A DNA stretch of 64,000 bases from Bosea sp. PAMC 26642 (GCF_001562255.1 NZ_CP014301.1:372001-436000), one strand, 5' to 3'. Numbered from the stretch's first letter, positions 37,065-45,420 are shown. Numbers and translations: made by a program. The notes: generated by a model from the sequence alone, not told the origin.

Positions 37065-37357
37065 TCGGCGGCTTCCAATGTGATCCGGAGCCTCGTGCCG
37101 GTCGCCCTGGCGTAGCGTTCCAGAGTCCGCGTCGAAGGCTTGCCCCGGCCGCTTTCGAGCCGAGCGACGACCGATTGCGTCGTGCCCATGCGAGTGGCGA
37201 GTTCCTCCTGCGTCAGCCCGGCACGGGTGCGGGCGCGCAGCAGGGAGGTGAGCAGGGCGAATTCTTCTTCCAACGCGTCGTATTCGCGCTTGAAGTCGGG
37301 GTCTTTCATCTGCTCCAGGCCCCATTCCCGGACGCTGAGTGTCTGGCTTGCTTTCAC
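37061..37357 (-). CDS. XRE-family antitoxin (HigA-like)
   Basis: A 98-aa helix-turn-helix protein. The N-terminal half (MKASQTLSVREWGLEQMKDP) is followed by an XRE DNA-binding domain at about residues 38-92 with AGLTQEELATRMGTTQSVVARLESG. It follows the toxin gene with a 4-bp overlap, and this toxin-first order is the HigBA pattern. It probably neutralises the toxin and represses the module's promoter. Here it is also coupled to thiD by a GTGA overlap. Confidence 0.9.
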   Translation of the reverse strand: MKASQTLSVREWGLEQMKDPDFKREYDALEEEFALLTSLLRARTRAGLTQEELATRMGTTQSVVARLESGRGKPSTRTLERYARATGTRLRITLEAAE

Positions 37358-37689
37358 GGAATGTCCCTTGCTCGCTCGCGGGCGATACGAAGTTCCTTCG
37401 GCGGCGTCTTCTCGGTCTTCTTAAGGAAAACACGCAGAATGACGACCCGTTTGCCGGTCGCAGCCAGATAGATCGCTCTCGCGATCCCGTCGCGGCCCGT
37501 CAACCGCAGCTCCCAGAGCTTGTCGCCAAGCGGCTTGACCCAGCCATAGGGCAAAGCCTCAAGGCCTTCATCCTCGATGAGGTCGGAATAACGATAGAGC
37601 TTGGCTCGCATATCCCGCGGCAGCGCGCCCGCCTCTGCTTTGACAGCCGCATTCAGGAACTCGAACGTCCAGCCTGATTTCAGGTTCAT
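37354..37689 (-). CDS. RelE/HigB-like toxin (phage Gp49-like family)
   Basis: A 111-aa protein of the Gp49-like/HigB family (PF05973): YRYSDLIEDEGLEALPYGWVKPLGDKLWELRLTG with RAIYLAATGKRVVILRVFLKKTEKTP, where the KKT.KTP stretch is the usual signature near the active site. These toxins cut mRNA on the ribosome. It starts 12 bp after the mutA stop and precedes the HigA-like antitoxin with a 4-bp overlap. Confidence 0.88.
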   Translation of the reverse strand: MNLKSGWTFEFLNAAVKAEAGALPRDMRAKLYRYSDLIEDEGLEALPYGWVKPLGDKLWELRLTGRDGIARAIYLAATGKRVVILRVFLKKTEKTPPKELRIARERARDIP

Positions 37690-37701
37690 AGCAAAAAAGC
37701 G

Positions 37702-39621
37702 CTAATCCGGCAAGGCCGGCAGTGCCACGTCCTGCGCTTCTGTCAGGACCACTACGGCATCGCAACCGGCCTGGATAAACGTTCCCACGCCTGCTTCCCG
37801 TAGCCGGACCTCCAGATCGCCCGGTCTGCCCGCGAGCCAGACCGTCGCTCCGCCGGCCGCCAGCGCCTCTGCCACCGCGATCGCTTCGGCCTCGTAGCCC
37901 GCGTCCGAGCCGCATAGGCAAGCGAGTCTCGCGCCGGAAGCCTGATAGGCCGAGACCAGTGCCGCGATGTCCGTCGCGCCGTCCCTGGCGAAGCCGTCCG
38001 TGCTCGGCGCCGACAATCCTCCGGCTTCGAACAGGTTGCGGGCAAAACCGGCGCGCGCACTGAAATCGGCGACGGGGCCGAGCGTCGCCAGGAACACGGT
38101 CGGCCGTTCGTCGGCGGCATCGGCTTTGTCGCGCAGCGCCTCGAACGCTTCGGCAAGACGCCAGGACGGCAGCGGCTCGAGGCGTAAGCCGCTAGCCGGA
38201 GCTGAAATGCCTGCGTCGTCGCGCGCGACTGGCGCGACTGGCTCGACTGCCAGTACCGCCACATCGGCCTCCTTCAGATTGGGAAATTCGCTGGTGCCGG
38301 TGAGCGGCTCACGTCGCGTGGCGACCACTTTGGCGCGCAGATCGCGCTCCCGGCCGAGGCCGGCCTGCACATGGCCGTTGGCGAGCGCCGCGACGATACC
38401 CGGCAGGCCGTCGCCCGCCTCGCGCTCCAGATCCTGCAGCTTGCTCCAGGCCTGCTCGCACAGCGCCTGCGTCAGGGCCTCGAAGCCGCCTGCGCCGGCA
38501 GCCGGATCGGCAACGCGGGCCAGTTGCGCCTCCTCCAGCAGGACCAGTTGCGTGTTGCGAGCGACACGCCGCGCAAAGCTATCCGGCAGGCCGAGCGCGG
38601 CGGTGAAGGGCAGGACGGTTAGACTGTCGGTGCCGCCGATCCCGGCCGAGAAGGTCGCGATCGTGCCGCGCAGCATGTTGACCCACGGGTCGCGCCTCGT
38701 CATCGCGCGCCACGCCGTCTCGGCGTTCAGGACCATGGGAGCCGGCTCCAGTCCGCAGGCGACCTGCACTCGCTCCCAGAGCAGCCGCGCTGCCCGGAAC
38801 TTGGCGATGGTCATGAACTCGTCGGTATCGGCGACCAGCACGAAGGAGATCGCGTCGCGCGCCTCAGCCAGTGCCATGCCCTGCGCTTCGAGTGTGCGCA
38901 GATAGGCGATTGCGGTGGCCAGCACGCTGCCGAGTTCCTGCGCCTCGCTCGCGCCCGCCTCGTGCCAGGGGCGGGCATCGGCGGTGACAAAGGGGCCGGC
39001 GAAGCCGCGCGTCTTCAGGTGCCGGATCGTTTCAGCCAGTCTGCGGCCGATCTCGGGCCATGGAGCGGGCAAGCTGCCATCGCTCGCCAGTACGCCGATC
39101 GGATCAAGGCCGAAATCGATTGAAGTGAGCGACGGCGCGACGCCGCGCGTTTCGACCAGCGCCGCCAGCATCAGCGCGTTGGCGTGCCCTCGCGGCGCCG
39201 GGTCGAGCCGGAGCCGGATCAGGTCGAGCATGATGCCGTCGAGTGCTGTCTCGAGGCTCGCGACATCGTCGGCGACGAGGCCGAAGCCGCGTGCCGCCCG
39301 CGCTCCGGCGAAACTCAGGACGAGTGCGGTTGCACCGCCCTCCAGATCGGCCAGCGCAAGCTCGCGCGCTTGCTCAGGCTCAGGATGGTCGATGCGGGCG
39401 CAGACGTCCCAGCGCCCGCTCGTGTCGCGCGAAGGCCGCCGGGCCGGGCTGGCGGCAGGGTAGAGCGGCTCGATCCGGATGCCGTCGGCGCTGCGGGAGA
39501 CGAGGCGCTTCTCGAAATCGCCGCCCTTGAGAACCTTATCGACCGCCGCGCGCCACTGCGCCATGTCGGGTTGCGGAAAGGCATCCATGAAAGGCAGGTC
39601 TGACAAGGCGGCCGGGTTCAT
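37702..39621 (-). CDS. mutA: Methylmalonyl-CoA mutase small subunit
   Basis: A 639-aa partner of the catalytic subunit. The N-terminal part resembles the mutase barrel. The C-terminal B12-like domain (about residues 500-639) lacks the DxHxxG motif, as expected for the non-catalytic subunit of bacterial heterodimers. Recognisable stretches are MAQWRAAVDKVLKGGDFEKR and DGIRIEPLYPA near the start. The start at 39621 is followed by MNPAALSDLPFMDAFPQ. It is the first gene of the operon mutA-higB-higA-thiD-membrane protein-mutB. Confidence 0.92.
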   Translation of the reverse strand: MNPAALSDLPFMDAFPQPDMAQWRAAVDKVLKGGDFEKRLVSRSADGIRIEPLYPAASPARRPSRDTSGRWDVCARIDHPEPEQARELALADLEGGATALVLSFAGARAARGFGLVADDVASLETALDGIMLDLIRLRLDPAPRGHANALMLAALVETRGVAPSLTSIDFGLDPIGVLASDGSLPAPWPEIGRRLAETIRHLKTRGFAGPFVTADARPWHEAGASEAQELGSVLATAIAYLRTLEAQGMALAEARDAISFVLVADTDEFMTIAKFRAARLLWERVQVACGLEPAPMVLNAETAWRAMTRRDPWVNMLRGTIATFSAGIGGTDSLTVLPFTAALGLPDSFARRVARNTQLVLLEEAQLARVADPAAGAGGFEALTQALCEQAWSKLQDLEREAGDGLPGIVAALANGHVQAGLGRERDLRAKVVATRREPLTGTSEFPNLKEADVAVLAVEPVAPVARDDAGISAPASGLRLEPLPSWRLAEAFEALRDKADAADERPTVFLATLGPVADFSARAGFARNLFEAGGLSAPSTDGFARDGATDIAALVSAYQASGARLACLCGSDAGYEAEAIAVAEALAAGGATVWLAGRPGDLEVRLREAGVGTFIQAGCDAVVVLTEAQDVALPALPD

Positions 39622-39732
39622 CTGCGCGGGTGCTCCTCTGCCGGCCCATTGTGCAATCGCGAAGCGCTGATTGCCATGGGCGTCGGTGCACCGCCATCCC
39701 TACTTCGTCGCAGACCTCGTGCGCCAACGGGC

Positions 39733-39768
39733 GCAAAAAACGAAAACGCCGCCCGGCGAGGGCGGCGT
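39733..39768 (-). terminator. Rho-independent terminator downstream of the 40182-39796 gene
   Basis: Read on the minus strand, a perfect 9-bp GC-rich stem (ACGCCGCCC / GGGCGGCGT, loop of 5) is followed by TTTTCGTTTTTTG. It ends transcription of the upstream small gene before the mutA operon begins. Confidence 0.8.
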
Positions 39769-39795
39769 CGAATTATACGGGGAGATAGGCCGGGC

Positions 39796-40182
39796 TCAGA
39801 CGAACTGGCCGAGGCCCGGGATCGCGCCGACGATCGACCCCATCGCGTCCTCGCCGGCCTTCTCGCGTCCGACCGCGAACATCTCCTTCGAGACCGACTG
39901 GATCTGTCCCATCGAAAGGCCGGCGCCCATCAGCTGGCCTCCCAGCGCCATGACGCCGCCACCGCCGCCCATCATGCCGCCGACCATGCCCATCAGCCCG
40001 CCCTTGGCGCCGCCCTCGGCGTCGGCAAGTTCCTGCGCGCCCGGCAGCGCCGCCATCAACTGGCTGATCTCGGCGGGAGGGCCTTCCTTCTGCAGGAATG
40101 CGAGGATGATGCCGATCGCCTTGCGAGCGAGCTCTTCATTGAGGCCCGAGGCCGCGATGATGCGGGAGATCAGTTCGTCCAT
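39796..40182 (-). CDS. Small Gly/Met-rich protein, possibly DUF2780/DUF2267-like
   Basis: A 128-aa protein starting MDELISRIIAASGLNEELAR. The N-terminal 45 residues look like a small helical domain, the centre is a Gly/Met-rich linker (about 60-85: GGLMGMVGGMMGGGGG), and the C-terminal part (SVSKEMFAVGREKAGEDAMG, then GAIPGLGQF) resembles the end of DUF2780 proteins. The function is unknown. It stands alone with its own terminator. The family name is uncertain. Confidence 0.7.
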   Translation of the reverse strand: MDELISRIIAASGLNEELARKAIGIILAFLQKEGPPAEISQLMAALPGAQELADAEGGAKGGLMGMVGGMMGGGGGVMALGGQLMGAGLSMGQIQSVSKEMFAVGREKAGEDAMGSIVGAIPGLGQFV

Positions 40183-40326
40183 CGGTGGTGTCCTCTCAAT
40201 TCGGCGGGTGCCGGCGGATAGTTCACATATCAACGATCTAATCAAGCCCGGATCGGACTTCCGCCGGCCAGCGCGTTTCGCTACACCCTTGCCCCTGACC
40301 TTTCGATAACACAACAGGCGGATATC

Positions 40327-41883
40327 ATGGCGCAAGCGGACACCGGCAACGGCGCGATCCTGATCGGCAAGAGCTGGAAAGAGGAAGATCTGCTGCTCAA
40401 GCTCGCCAACCGCCATGGGCTGGTGACAGGCGCGACCGGCACCGGCAAGACCGTGACGCTGCAGGTGATGGCGGAGGGCTTTGCCCGCAACGGCGTCCCG
40501 GTCTTCGCCGCCGACATCAAGGGCGATCTGTCGGGTATCGCGGCGCCAGGCGATTCCAAGCCGCCCTTCGTCAAGCGCGCCCAGGAAATCGGCATCAAAT
40601 ACGAGCCCGACCAGTTCAGCACCGTGTTCTGGGACGTGTTCGGCGAGCAGGGCCATCCCGTCCGTGCGACGATCTCGGAGATGGGGCCGCTGCTGCTGGC
40701 GCGGCTGCTCGATCTCAACGACACCCAGGAAGGCGTGCTCAACATCGCCTTCCGCATCGCCGACGAGCAGAAGCTCTTGCTACTGGACCTCAAGGATCTG
40801 CGCGCGATCCTTGCCTTCATCGCTGAGAACGCCAAGGACCTGACGACGAAATATGGCAACGTCACCTCCCAGACGGTCGGCACGATCCAGCGTTCGCTGC
40901 TGGTACTGGAGAACCAGAAGGGTGACCTGTTCTTCGGCGAGCCGGCGCTGGAGATCGCCGACCTGATGAAGACCGACCGCTATGGCCGCGGCATCGTCAA
41001 CATCATGGCCGCCGACAAGCTGATGGCCAATCCGCGGCTCTACGCGACCTTCCTGCTCTGGCTGCTCTCGGAATTGTTCGAGCAGCTTCCCGAAGTCGGC
41101 GACCTCGACAAGCCGAAACTCGTCTTCTTCTTCGACGAGGCGCATCTGCTGTTCAATGGCGCGCCCAAGGCGCTGCTGACGGCCGTCGAGCAGGTCGTGC
41201 GGCTGATCCGCTCGAAAGGCGTCGGCGTCTATTTCGTCACGCAGAACCCGCTCGATATCCCCGATACGGTGCTGGCCCAGCTCGGCAACCGCGTCCAGCA
41301 CGCGCTGCGCGCCTTCACCCCGCGCGACCAGAAGGCGGTCAAGGCCGCTGCCGAAACCTTCCGCCAGAACCCGAAATTCAGCACCGAGGAGGCGATCACC
41401 CAGCTCGCCGTCGGCGAGGCGCTGACCTCGACGCTGGAAGGCAAAGGCACGCCGACCATGGTCGAGCGCACGATGATCGCGCCGCCGATGGCTCAGGTCG
41501 GTCCCTGCTCGGCGCAGATCCGCCAGCAGGCGATGAACGCGTCCGGCTTCAAGGGCAAATACGACACGATGGTCGACCGCGATTCGGCCTATGAAGAACT
41601 GATGAAGCGCAAGAACCTGACGCCGGACGGCGAAGCGCCGGTCGAGGCCTCGACCACGGGCGGCGGCGGGATCATGGATACGATCGGCGGCTGGCTCGGC
41701 GGCAACGCGAATGCGCCGCGCCCCAAGACCGGCCCTGGCAGCCGCGGCGGCGCCCTGCCGCAGAGCATGACCGAGAAGATCATCACCTCGGCGGCGCGCT
41801 CGGCGGCCACGTCTATCGGCCGCCAGGTCGGCAGCGCGATTTTGCGCGGCGTGCTCGGCAGCATGATGGGTGGGCGGCGCTGA
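40327..41883 (+). CDS. HerA/YjgR-like ATPase (DUF853)
   Basis: A 518-aa P-loop ATPase of the helicase HerA-like C-terminal family, equivalent to E. coli YjgR. The Walker A motif is GATGTGKT at about residue 37, with Walker B LVFFFDEAHLLF near 265, a FVTQNP sensor and an Arg-rich region after. The C-terminal 80 residues are Gly-rich and end GVLGSMMGGRR. It may be a hexameric DNA-translocating ATPase, but the cellular role of YjgR is not settled. No nuclease partner (NurA) is next to it. Confidence 0.9.
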   Translation: MAQADTGNGAILIGKSWKEEDLLLKLANRHGLVTGATGTGKTVTLQVMAEGFARNGVPVFAADIKGDLSGIAAPGDSKPPFVKRAQEIGIKYEPDQFSTVFWDVFGEQGHPVRATISEMGPLLLARLLDLNDTQEGVLNIAFRIADEQKLLLLDLKDLRAILAFIAENAKDLTTKYGNVTSQTVGTIQRSLLVLENQKGDLFFGEPALEIADLMKTDRYGRGIVNIMAADKLMANPRLYATFLLWLLSELFEQLPEVGDLDKPKLVFFFDEAHLLFNGAPKALLTAVEQVVRLIRSKGVGVYFVTQNPLDIPDTVLAQLGNRVQHALRAFTPRDQKAVKAAAETFRQNPKFSTEEAITQLAVGEALTSTLEGKGTPTMVERTMIAPPMAQVGPCSAQIRQQAMNASGFKGKYDTMVDRDSAYEELMKRKNLTPDGEAPVEASTTGGGGIMDTIGGWLGGNANAPRPKTGPGSRGGALPQSMTEKIITSAARSAATSIGRQVGSAILRGVLGSMMGGRR

Positions 41884-41914
41884 GAAGGTTCGCAAGTCTA
41901 CGCAAAAGCGTGGC

Positions 41915-41946
41915 GTCATTCCGGGCGGAGCGAAGCGGAGACCCGG
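41915..41946. repeat. GTCATTCCGG palindrome, copy 6, left fragment (split by the IS110 element)
   Basis: GTCATTCCGGGCGGAGCGAA continues to ACCCGG at 41946, where the repeat stops abruptly. Its continuation (AATCCATGCC...) is found 1.1 kb away at 43065. Joining the two parts rebuilds a complete palindrome with matching arms. Confidence 0.9.
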
Positions 41947-41970
41947 CAACTGTGTCGTTGCGCATCCTGA

Positions 41971-42899
41971 TCATGGCTGGAAGGCTGTGTTTGTCTTGAT
42001 CATGGCGTTGAGGATTGTGAGGAGTTTTCTGGCGACGGCGATCAGGGCGACTTTTGCTGCGGCACTTCGTTCGAGGATGGCGTCGTAGAAGGCCTTGAAG
42101 CGCTGGCAGGTTCGCTTGGCTGCCAGTGCCGCCATGTAGAGGGCGCTCCGGACGCGGCTGCGCCCGCCCCTGATGCTGCGCTTGCCGCGGTGGCGGCCGC
42201 TGTCGTTGTTGAAGGGGGCCAGCCCCGCCAAGGCTGCTATCGCCTTTGGCGAGACATGTCCGAGTTCTGGCATCAGCGCGATCAGGGTGGTTGCGGTGAC
42301 GTGTCCGACGCCCGGCGCCGAACGCAACAGAGCCTGTGTGCGGGCCAGGGCCTCGTTTGCGCACAAGGCATCGCTGATGAGGCGCTCGAGCGTGTCGATC
42401 TCGTCGTCGAGCCAGGCAAGATGGCGCGCCAGGCTGCCGCCTTGGTCCTGTCCCTCGCTGAGACGGACGCGCTCGGCGGCACGGATCGCGACGAGCTGGT
42501 CGCGGCGTTTGTGCAGTTGGGCCAAAGCGTTGCGAGCGGGCTCGACAGGTGCGTCGGGTTCCAGCGCGAGGCTGCGGGCCATGGCGGCGAGCATGCGGGC
42601 GTCGATCGCATCGGTCTTGGCCAGGCGCCCCGTGGCGCGGGCGAAGTCACGCGCGCGCGCCGGATTGAGGCGCACGAAACGCAAGCCGGCCTGTTCCAGC
42701 GCACGGCGCAGGGTTGCATCGTAGGGGCCGGTGGCCTCGAAGGCGATGAGGCTACCGGCCGGATCGGCCAGCCCCGACAGCCAGGCCGCGATGGCCGGGC
42801 TCGTATTGGCGATACGAAGACTTGTGCCACTCGCCTCATCGAACAGGTCGAGATGGTGTTTGCGATATCGCATCCGATGAAGCAGGGGTGTATGATCAT
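41971..42899 (-). pseudogene. IS110-family DEDD recombinase, frameshifted near the N-terminus
   Basis: The expected protein starts at 42899 with MIIHPCFIGCDIA, carrying the first catalytic Asp of the DEDD RuvC-like domain. It should continue KHHLDLFDEASGTSLRIANT, but that part is in another frame. One base is missing at about 42861/42862. After the shift the frame is open to 41971 and includes EATGPYDATLRRAL, KTDAIDARMLA with further catalytic acids and, in the Tnp20 part, SAPGVGHVTATTLIALMPEL and the Ser-containing APFNNDSGRHRGKR. A start at 42873 or 42933 would make a protein without the first Asp. It could be a decayed gene, a sequencing error or programmed frameshifting; decay is simplest. 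Confidence 0.85.
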
Positions 42900-42902
42900 G
42901 GG

Positions 42903-43040
42903 GCCTGTCCCTGTGCTGCGAGGTCCGGTGCAAGCGGCCTCGGTCAACTGTTCAGGATGGGGTCTTGGAACGCGGGCGGGAGCCTGGCCGGGTCACGGTG
43001 TTTGCCACCAGGAATCCAACGGCTTCCCGCCCGCACAAAT
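42903..43040 (-). ncRNA. Predicted bridge RNA of the IS110 element
   Basis: The DNA upstream of the recombinase, read on the minus strand, folds into two internal loops in series. Loop 1 (43034-42972): a stem GCGGGCGGGA/TCCCGCCCGC extended by GCC/GGC encloses an internal loop capped by GGTG-GCAAA-CACC. Its 5' side contains TGGATTCC, identical to the left half of the target; its 3' side contains GACCCGG, the complement of the right half (CCGGGTC). Loop 2 (about 42959-42903) is capped by CGAGG/CCTCG. Its 5' side contains ACAGTTG, identical to the element's right end; its 3' side contains CACAGG, the complement of core plus left end (CCTGTG). This is the target-then-donor loop order and strand logic described for IS621. 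The RNA ends are guesses. Confidence 0.75.
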
Positions 43041-43064
43041 CATGACACAGATCAAACACACAGG

Positions 43065-43136
43065 AATCCATGCCTGAGCCTAGATTGGCGTTCCGGCATG
43101 GATTCCGGGTCTTCGCTGCGCCGCGCCCGGAATGAC
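43065..43136. repeat. GTCATTCCGG palindrome, copy 6, right fragment
   Basis: It starts AATCCATGCCTGAGCC, holds the inverted GGCATGGATTCCGGGTC and ends GCGCCCGGAATGAC. Together with 41915-41946 it forms one complete palindrome. The right arm still carries an intact TGGATTCCGGGTC target at 43099-43111. Confidence 0.9.
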
Positions 43137-43267
43137 GGCGCTCGGTTGTCGAGCCGACGCAATGCGTCATGCCCGTCTTGGTAGCTGACGCCGCCGCCAA
43201 GCCTTGTCATGATGGCGCCACCTGAATCGGCTCTCAGGCGATGAGAGCCCAGCCTGTGCCGAGTGCC

Positions 43268-44647
43268 ATGTCAAAACTTCCCGCGATCCTCTCCCGCCTC
43301 GATTCCGATCTCGAGGCTGCGCTCGGGCGTCTGTCGTCCTGGCTGGAGATCCCCTCGATCGGCACCGATCCGGCTTTCAACGCCGATACGCGCCGCGCTG
43401 CCGAATGGCTCGTTGCCGATCTCGAGTCGCTCGGCTTCGAGGCGAGCCTGCGCGAAACGCCGGGCCAGCCGATCGTCCTCGCGCACCGCCCCAGGCCCGG
43501 CGCGCCGCATGTGCTGTTCTACGGCCACTACGACGTCCAGCCGGTCGATCCGCTCAATCTCTGGGATACCGAACCGTTCAAGCCGGTGGTCAGGGAGATC
43601 GAGCCGGGCCGCCGGGCGATCATCGCGCGCGGAGCGTGCGACGACAAAGGCCAGGTCATGACCTTCGTCGAGGCGATGCGTGCGACGCTCGCCGAGACCG
43701 GCGACCTGCCGGTCGGCGTCACCATCATGGTCGAGGGCGAGGAGGAATCGGGCTCGCTCAACCTGCCGGCCTTCGTCCGTGAGAATGCCGAGGAGCTGAA
43801 GGCGGATTTCGCGCTGGTCTGCGACACCGGCATGTGGGACCGGCAGACACCTGCGATCACCGCCTCGCTGCGCGGCATGGTCTATCAGGAGGTCACGATC
43901 ACCTGCGCCGATCGCGACCTGCATTCGGGCCTGTTCGGCGGCGCGGCCGCCAACCCGGTGCATGTTCTGGCGAAGATCGTCGCCGGCCTGCACGACGAGG
44001 ACGGCCGGATCACGCTGCCCGGCTTCTATGAGGGCGTCGAAGAACCGTCCAACCAGCAGAAGGCCGATTGGGCCGATCTGAACCTCACCGAGGAGGAGTT
44101 TCTGGGCCAGATCGGCCTGAAGCACTCGATCGGCGAAAAGGGCCGCATGCTGATCGAGCAGATACAGTCGCGGCCGACCTGCGACGTTAACGGCATCTGG
44201 GGCGGCTATACCGGGGAGGGCACCAAGACCGTCATCGCCGGCAAGGCCTCGGCCAAGATCTCGTTCCGCCTCGTCGGCAAGCAGGACCCCGGCAAGATCG
44301 CCGCGGCGTTCCAGGCCTTCGTGCGCGAGCGCCTGCCGGCCGATGTGACGGCGGAGTTCATCGCGCACGGCGCCTCGCCCGCCATCGCGGTTCCCTCGGA
44401 TTCGCCGGCGCTGACCAAGGCGCGCGCGGCGCTGACCGAGGAATGGGGCCGCAAGGCCGTGACCATCGGCTCGGGCGGCTCGGTTCCCGTGGTCGGCGAT
44501 TTCAAGCGCCTGCTCGGCATGGACACGCTGCTCGTCGGCTTCGGCCTCGATGACGACCGCGTGCATTCGCCCAACGAGAAATACGACCTGTCCTCGTTCC
44601 ACAAGGGCCAGCGCTCCTGGGCGCGCATCTTGCAGGCTCTGGGCTGA
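43268..44647 (+). CDS. M20-family metallopeptidase (dipeptidase, carnosinase-like)
   Basis: A protein of about 459 aa, a zinc dipeptidase of the M20/M25/M40 group. Metal ligands and catalytic residues can be placed in FYGHYDVQPVD (His, Asp), GACDDKGQ (bridging Asp), VEGEEESGS (general base Glu and a ligand Glu), VCDTGMW (Asp) and the C-terminal VHSPNEKYDL (His). The dimerisation domain lies at about residues 200-350. The start at 43268 (MSKLPAILSRLDSDL) fits the family; an ATG at 43241 is also open. Substrates are probably dipeptides or N-acyl amino acids. It is followed by a LOG-family gene 22 bp downstream. Confidence 0.9.
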   Translation: MSKLPAILSRLDSDLEAALGRLSSWLEIPSIGTDPAFNADTRRAAEWLVADLESLGFEASLRETPGQPIVLAHRPRPGAPHVLFYGHYDVQPVDPLNLWDTEPFKPVVREIEPGRRAIIARGACDDKGQVMTFVEAMRATLAETGDLPVGVTIMVEGEEESGSLNLPAFVRENAEELKADFALVCDTGMWDRQTPAITASLRGMVYQEVTITCADRDLHSGLFGGAAANPVHVLAKIVAGLHDEDGRITLPGFYEGVEEPSNQQKADWADLNLTEEEFLGQIGLKHSIGEKGRMLIEQIQSRPTCDVNGIWGGYTGEGTKTVIAGKASAKISFRLVGKQDPGKIAAAFQAFVRERLPADVTAEFIAHGASPAIAVPSDSPALTKARAALTEEWGRKAVTIGSGGSVPVVGDFKRLLGMDTLLVGFGLDDDRVHSPNEKYDLSSFHKGQRSWARILQALG

Positions 44648-44669
44648 GGAGAAAGGCGTTTTAAGGAAA

Positions 44670-45260
44670 ATGGCTGGCATGAAATCTGTCTGTGTCTTCT
44701 GCGGGTCCAATCCCGGCAACGATCCCGTCTATGCCGACGGCGCCCGCGCCATGGGCGCCGAGGTCGCCCGGCGTGGGCTGGTCCTAGTCTATGGCGGCGG
44801 CGCTGTCGGCCTGATGGGCATCGTCGCCAATGCGGCGCTGGAAGCCGGCGGCGAAGTCCATGGCGTCATCCCCCGGGCCTTGCGCGAGAAGGAGGTCGGC
44901 CATTTCGGGCTGACCCGGCTCGAGATCGTCGAGACCATGCATATTCGCAAGGCGCGCATGGCCGAACTCTCGGACGGCTTCATCACCATGCCCGGCGGCA
45001 TCGGCACCTTCGAGGAGCTGTTCGAGATCTGGACCTGGGGCCAGCTTGGCATCCATTCCAAGCCGCTGGCATTCCTGAACATAGCGGGTTTCTACGACCC
45101 GCTGGCGGCATTTCTCGATCAGACGGTCGAGGCCGGCTTTCTGAAGCAGACCCACCGCGCCATGACGATCACCGACACGCAGCCCGCGACCTTGCTCGAC
45201 CGGATGGAACAGTACGTGCCGGCGCAGACGATCAAATGGGTGGAGAAGGAGGAGGTTTGA
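44670..45260 (+). CDS. LOG-family cytokinin riboside 5'-monophosphate phosphoribohydrolase
   Basis: A 196-aa Rossmann-fold protein of the TIGR00730/lonely guy family. It has the FCGSNPGNDP opening, the nucleotide-binding VYGGGAVGLMG, RKARM and the hallmark PGGIGTFEELFE, where Arg and Glu act on the N-glycosidic bond. LOG enzymes release a base from nucleoside monophosphates, either to make cytokinins or as nucleotide hydrolases. ATG at 44670 has AAGGA five bases upstream; the ATG at 44679 is a second choice. It lies 22 bp after the dipeptidase, so they may be co-transcribed. Confidence 0.92.
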   Translation: MAGMKSVCVFCGSNPGNDPVYADGARAMGAEVARRGLVLVYGGGAVGLMGIVANAALEAGGEVHGVIPRALREKEVGHFGLTRLEIVETMHIRKARMAELSDGFITMPGGIGTFEELFEIWTWGQLGIHSKPLAFLNIAGFYDPLAAFLDQTVEAGFLKQTHRAMTITDTQPATLLDRMEQYVPAQTIKWVEKEEV

Positions 45261-45364
45261 CTTATCCCCGGCTTCGCACCTCCAGGTTGTAGGAATATTA
45301 TCTTGACAGCGTGACGCTGATCCGGTAGACATTCGGAACGCTCACGAAGTGTGACCAGACGCCA

Positions 45365-45394
45365 AGCCGCCGAGCCCCTCAGCCGGCGGCTTTC
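45365..45394 (+). terminator. Possible terminator between LOG gene and the GTA cluster
   Basis: An 8-bp stem AGCCGCCG / CGGCGGCT with an 11-base loop is followed by a short TTTCG. The T-run is weak. It lies 27 bp before the first GTA gene, so it would also sit in the GTA leader. Confidence 0.4.
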
Positions 45395-45420
45395 GCATGT
45401 CTGGCTGTCGAGGTTTCCAC

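Larger units (their letters stand above)
41947..43062 (-). mobile_element. IS110-family insertion sequence inserted in a palindromic repeat
   Basis: An element of about 1116 bp, oriented on the minus strand. Its ends are set by the palindrome it interrupts: repeat sequence stops after ACCCGG (41946) and resumes at AATCCATGCC (43065). A GG dinucleotide (CC on the element strand) is present at both junctions (41945-41946 and 43063-43064), consistent with the 2-bp core exchanged by IS110 recombinases. There are no terminal inverted repeats, as is normal for IS110. It carries one recombinase frame and a 160-bp non-coding left end. Several IS110 relatives, such as IS621, also target repetitive palindromes. 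Confidence 0.88.

Noticed and set aside
37065..37433. N-terminal extension of ThiD to an upstream ATG
   Set aside because: It would overlap the whole antitoxin gene; the GTG at 37064 with a 4-bp overlap fits the operon pattern.
37000..37800. TPP or cobalamin riboswitch upstream of thiD or the mutase genes
   Set aside because: The intergenic gaps are 12 bp or negative, and no conserved thi-box or B12-box was seen upstream of mutA either.
42190..43077. Plus-strand frame of 295 codons across the IS110 element
   Set aside because: It is antisense to the recombinase and would cross the predicted bridge RNA and the IS end; no family features.
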